From assembly GCF_014647835.1 (NCBI RefSeq), contig NZ_BMPY01000005.1, positions 1 to 64,000 of the forward strand: a stretch of DNA of 64,000 nucleotides. Reading direction: 5' to 3'. The translations under genes and the position numbers were made by a program. The notes beneath the pieces were generated by a model. It was not told the origin of the DNA. It did not search any database and saw nothing but the letters and a program-made list of their open reading frames with translations. Positions 63,631 to 64,000 of this stretch are shown here, piece by piece (within the stretch, counting starts at the first letter, position 1; every line of letters starts with the position of its first letter). The stretch comes from Microbispora rosea subsp. aerata. Its GTDB lineage: Bacteria; Actinomycetota; Actinomycetes; Streptosporangiales; Streptosporangiaceae.

Positions 63631-64000
63631 ATGAGGCGATGGGGAGATCTGTCACAGGACATCGACGAGCACCTCTCCGCCGGTTCCGTTCTCGACCATG
63701 CCGAGATGGCCGTGGTCGTGACCGACCGCTTCAGCAACGTCCTGTACTGGAACCCCTTCGCCGAGCAGTTGTTCGGCCGTGTCGGCGCGTCTCCGGGCAA
63801 GGAGTCGCTGCACACCCTCGGGATCTCGGAGAAGGATCAGCCGCTCACCGCCGAGCTGGCCAAGCACGTGCTGCGCGGCGGCGTGTGGGAGGGCACCTTC
63901 GACGTGACCCGCGGCGACGGCTCGATGGTTTACGTGCGCGCGCAGGCAGTGCCGCTGCGGCACCCCTCCGGCTCCGTGAGCGGCATCGTCATCACCGCGC
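63631..64000 (+). CDS. PAS-domain signalling protein (truncated by window end)
   Basis: First 123 codons only. A PAS domain is visible from residue 20 (HAEMAVVVTDRFSNVLYWNP, GTFDVTRGDGSMVYVRAQAV, SGSVSGIVITA). Such N-termini usually precede GAF and PP2C/SpoIIE or histidine-kinase modules in actinomycetes; which one lies beyond the window. ATG 63631. Confidence 0.75.
   Translation, partial: MRRWGDLSQDIDEHLSAGSVLDHAEMAVVVTDRFSNVLYWNPFAEQLFGRVGASPGKESLHTLGISEKDQPLTAELAKHVLRGGVWEGTFDVTRGDGSMVYVRAQAVPLRHPSGSVSGIVITA

Overview
The window is a high-GC actinobacterial chromosome segment. The gene order mshA–ybjN–gpmA, phoU<>senX3/phoR–regX3/phoP, carD–ispF…cysS–rlmB–tRNA-Thr is the conserved core order of mycobacteria and streptomycetes. 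The divergent phoU and the Streptomyces-type PHO boxes favour a Streptomyces-like lineage, and gene content hints at the Streptosporangiales, but the genus cannot be fixed by eye. Many genes appear to be leaderless: a TANNNT hexamer lies exactly 6 or 7 nt before the ATG/GTG.

Layout. 0–19.9 kb is mostly core: XRE/HbhA-like pair, BlaI/M56 pair, macro domain, GNAT, methyltransferase, SDR, mshA (mycothiol), ybjN, gpmA, phosphate regulation, carD, ispF, cysS and rlmB. 19.86–25.7 kb looks like a small decayed genomic island in tRNA-Thr(TGT). It starts at the intact tRNA with an integrase remnant and ends at a degenerate copy of the tRNA 3' half plus its terminator. It carries a membrane HTH protein coupled to a GH43 enzyme, a secreted I36-like protein, a deleted transposase, an inositol-phosphatase-like protein and an AbiEii-type nucleotidyltransferase with a small partner.

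25.8–36 kb holds small regulator/effector pairs (ArsR–SRPBCC, MarR<>azoreductase, TetR–flavin monooxygenase) and a 788-residue protein that joins a complete GH1 beta-glucosidase to a LacI regulator. 36–49 kb holds a repeat-rich glycosyltransferase, a nickel/cobalt ECF transporter (MN, Q, O) under a perfect Nur-type box, an SDR/enoyl-CoA hydratase pair and a 1100-residue STAND-like ATPase. Tandem-repeat arrays with several different unit lengths (16/25, 15, 69, 49, 60 and 95 bp) are concentrated between 32.4 and 49.1 kb. The most striking one repeats the 3' end of the ATPase gene, stop codon included, four more times downstream.

49–64 kb holds a drug-type ABC exporter, a GH10 xylanase with a palindromic operator, a PIN-type toxin–antitoxin pair, a rhomboid protease, serC, a 911-residue membrane protein with a periplasmic-binding-like ectodomain, citrate synthase, pdxH, a UdgX-type uracil-DNA glycosylase, an IdeR/DtxR regulator and the start of a PAS-domain protein cut by the window edge.
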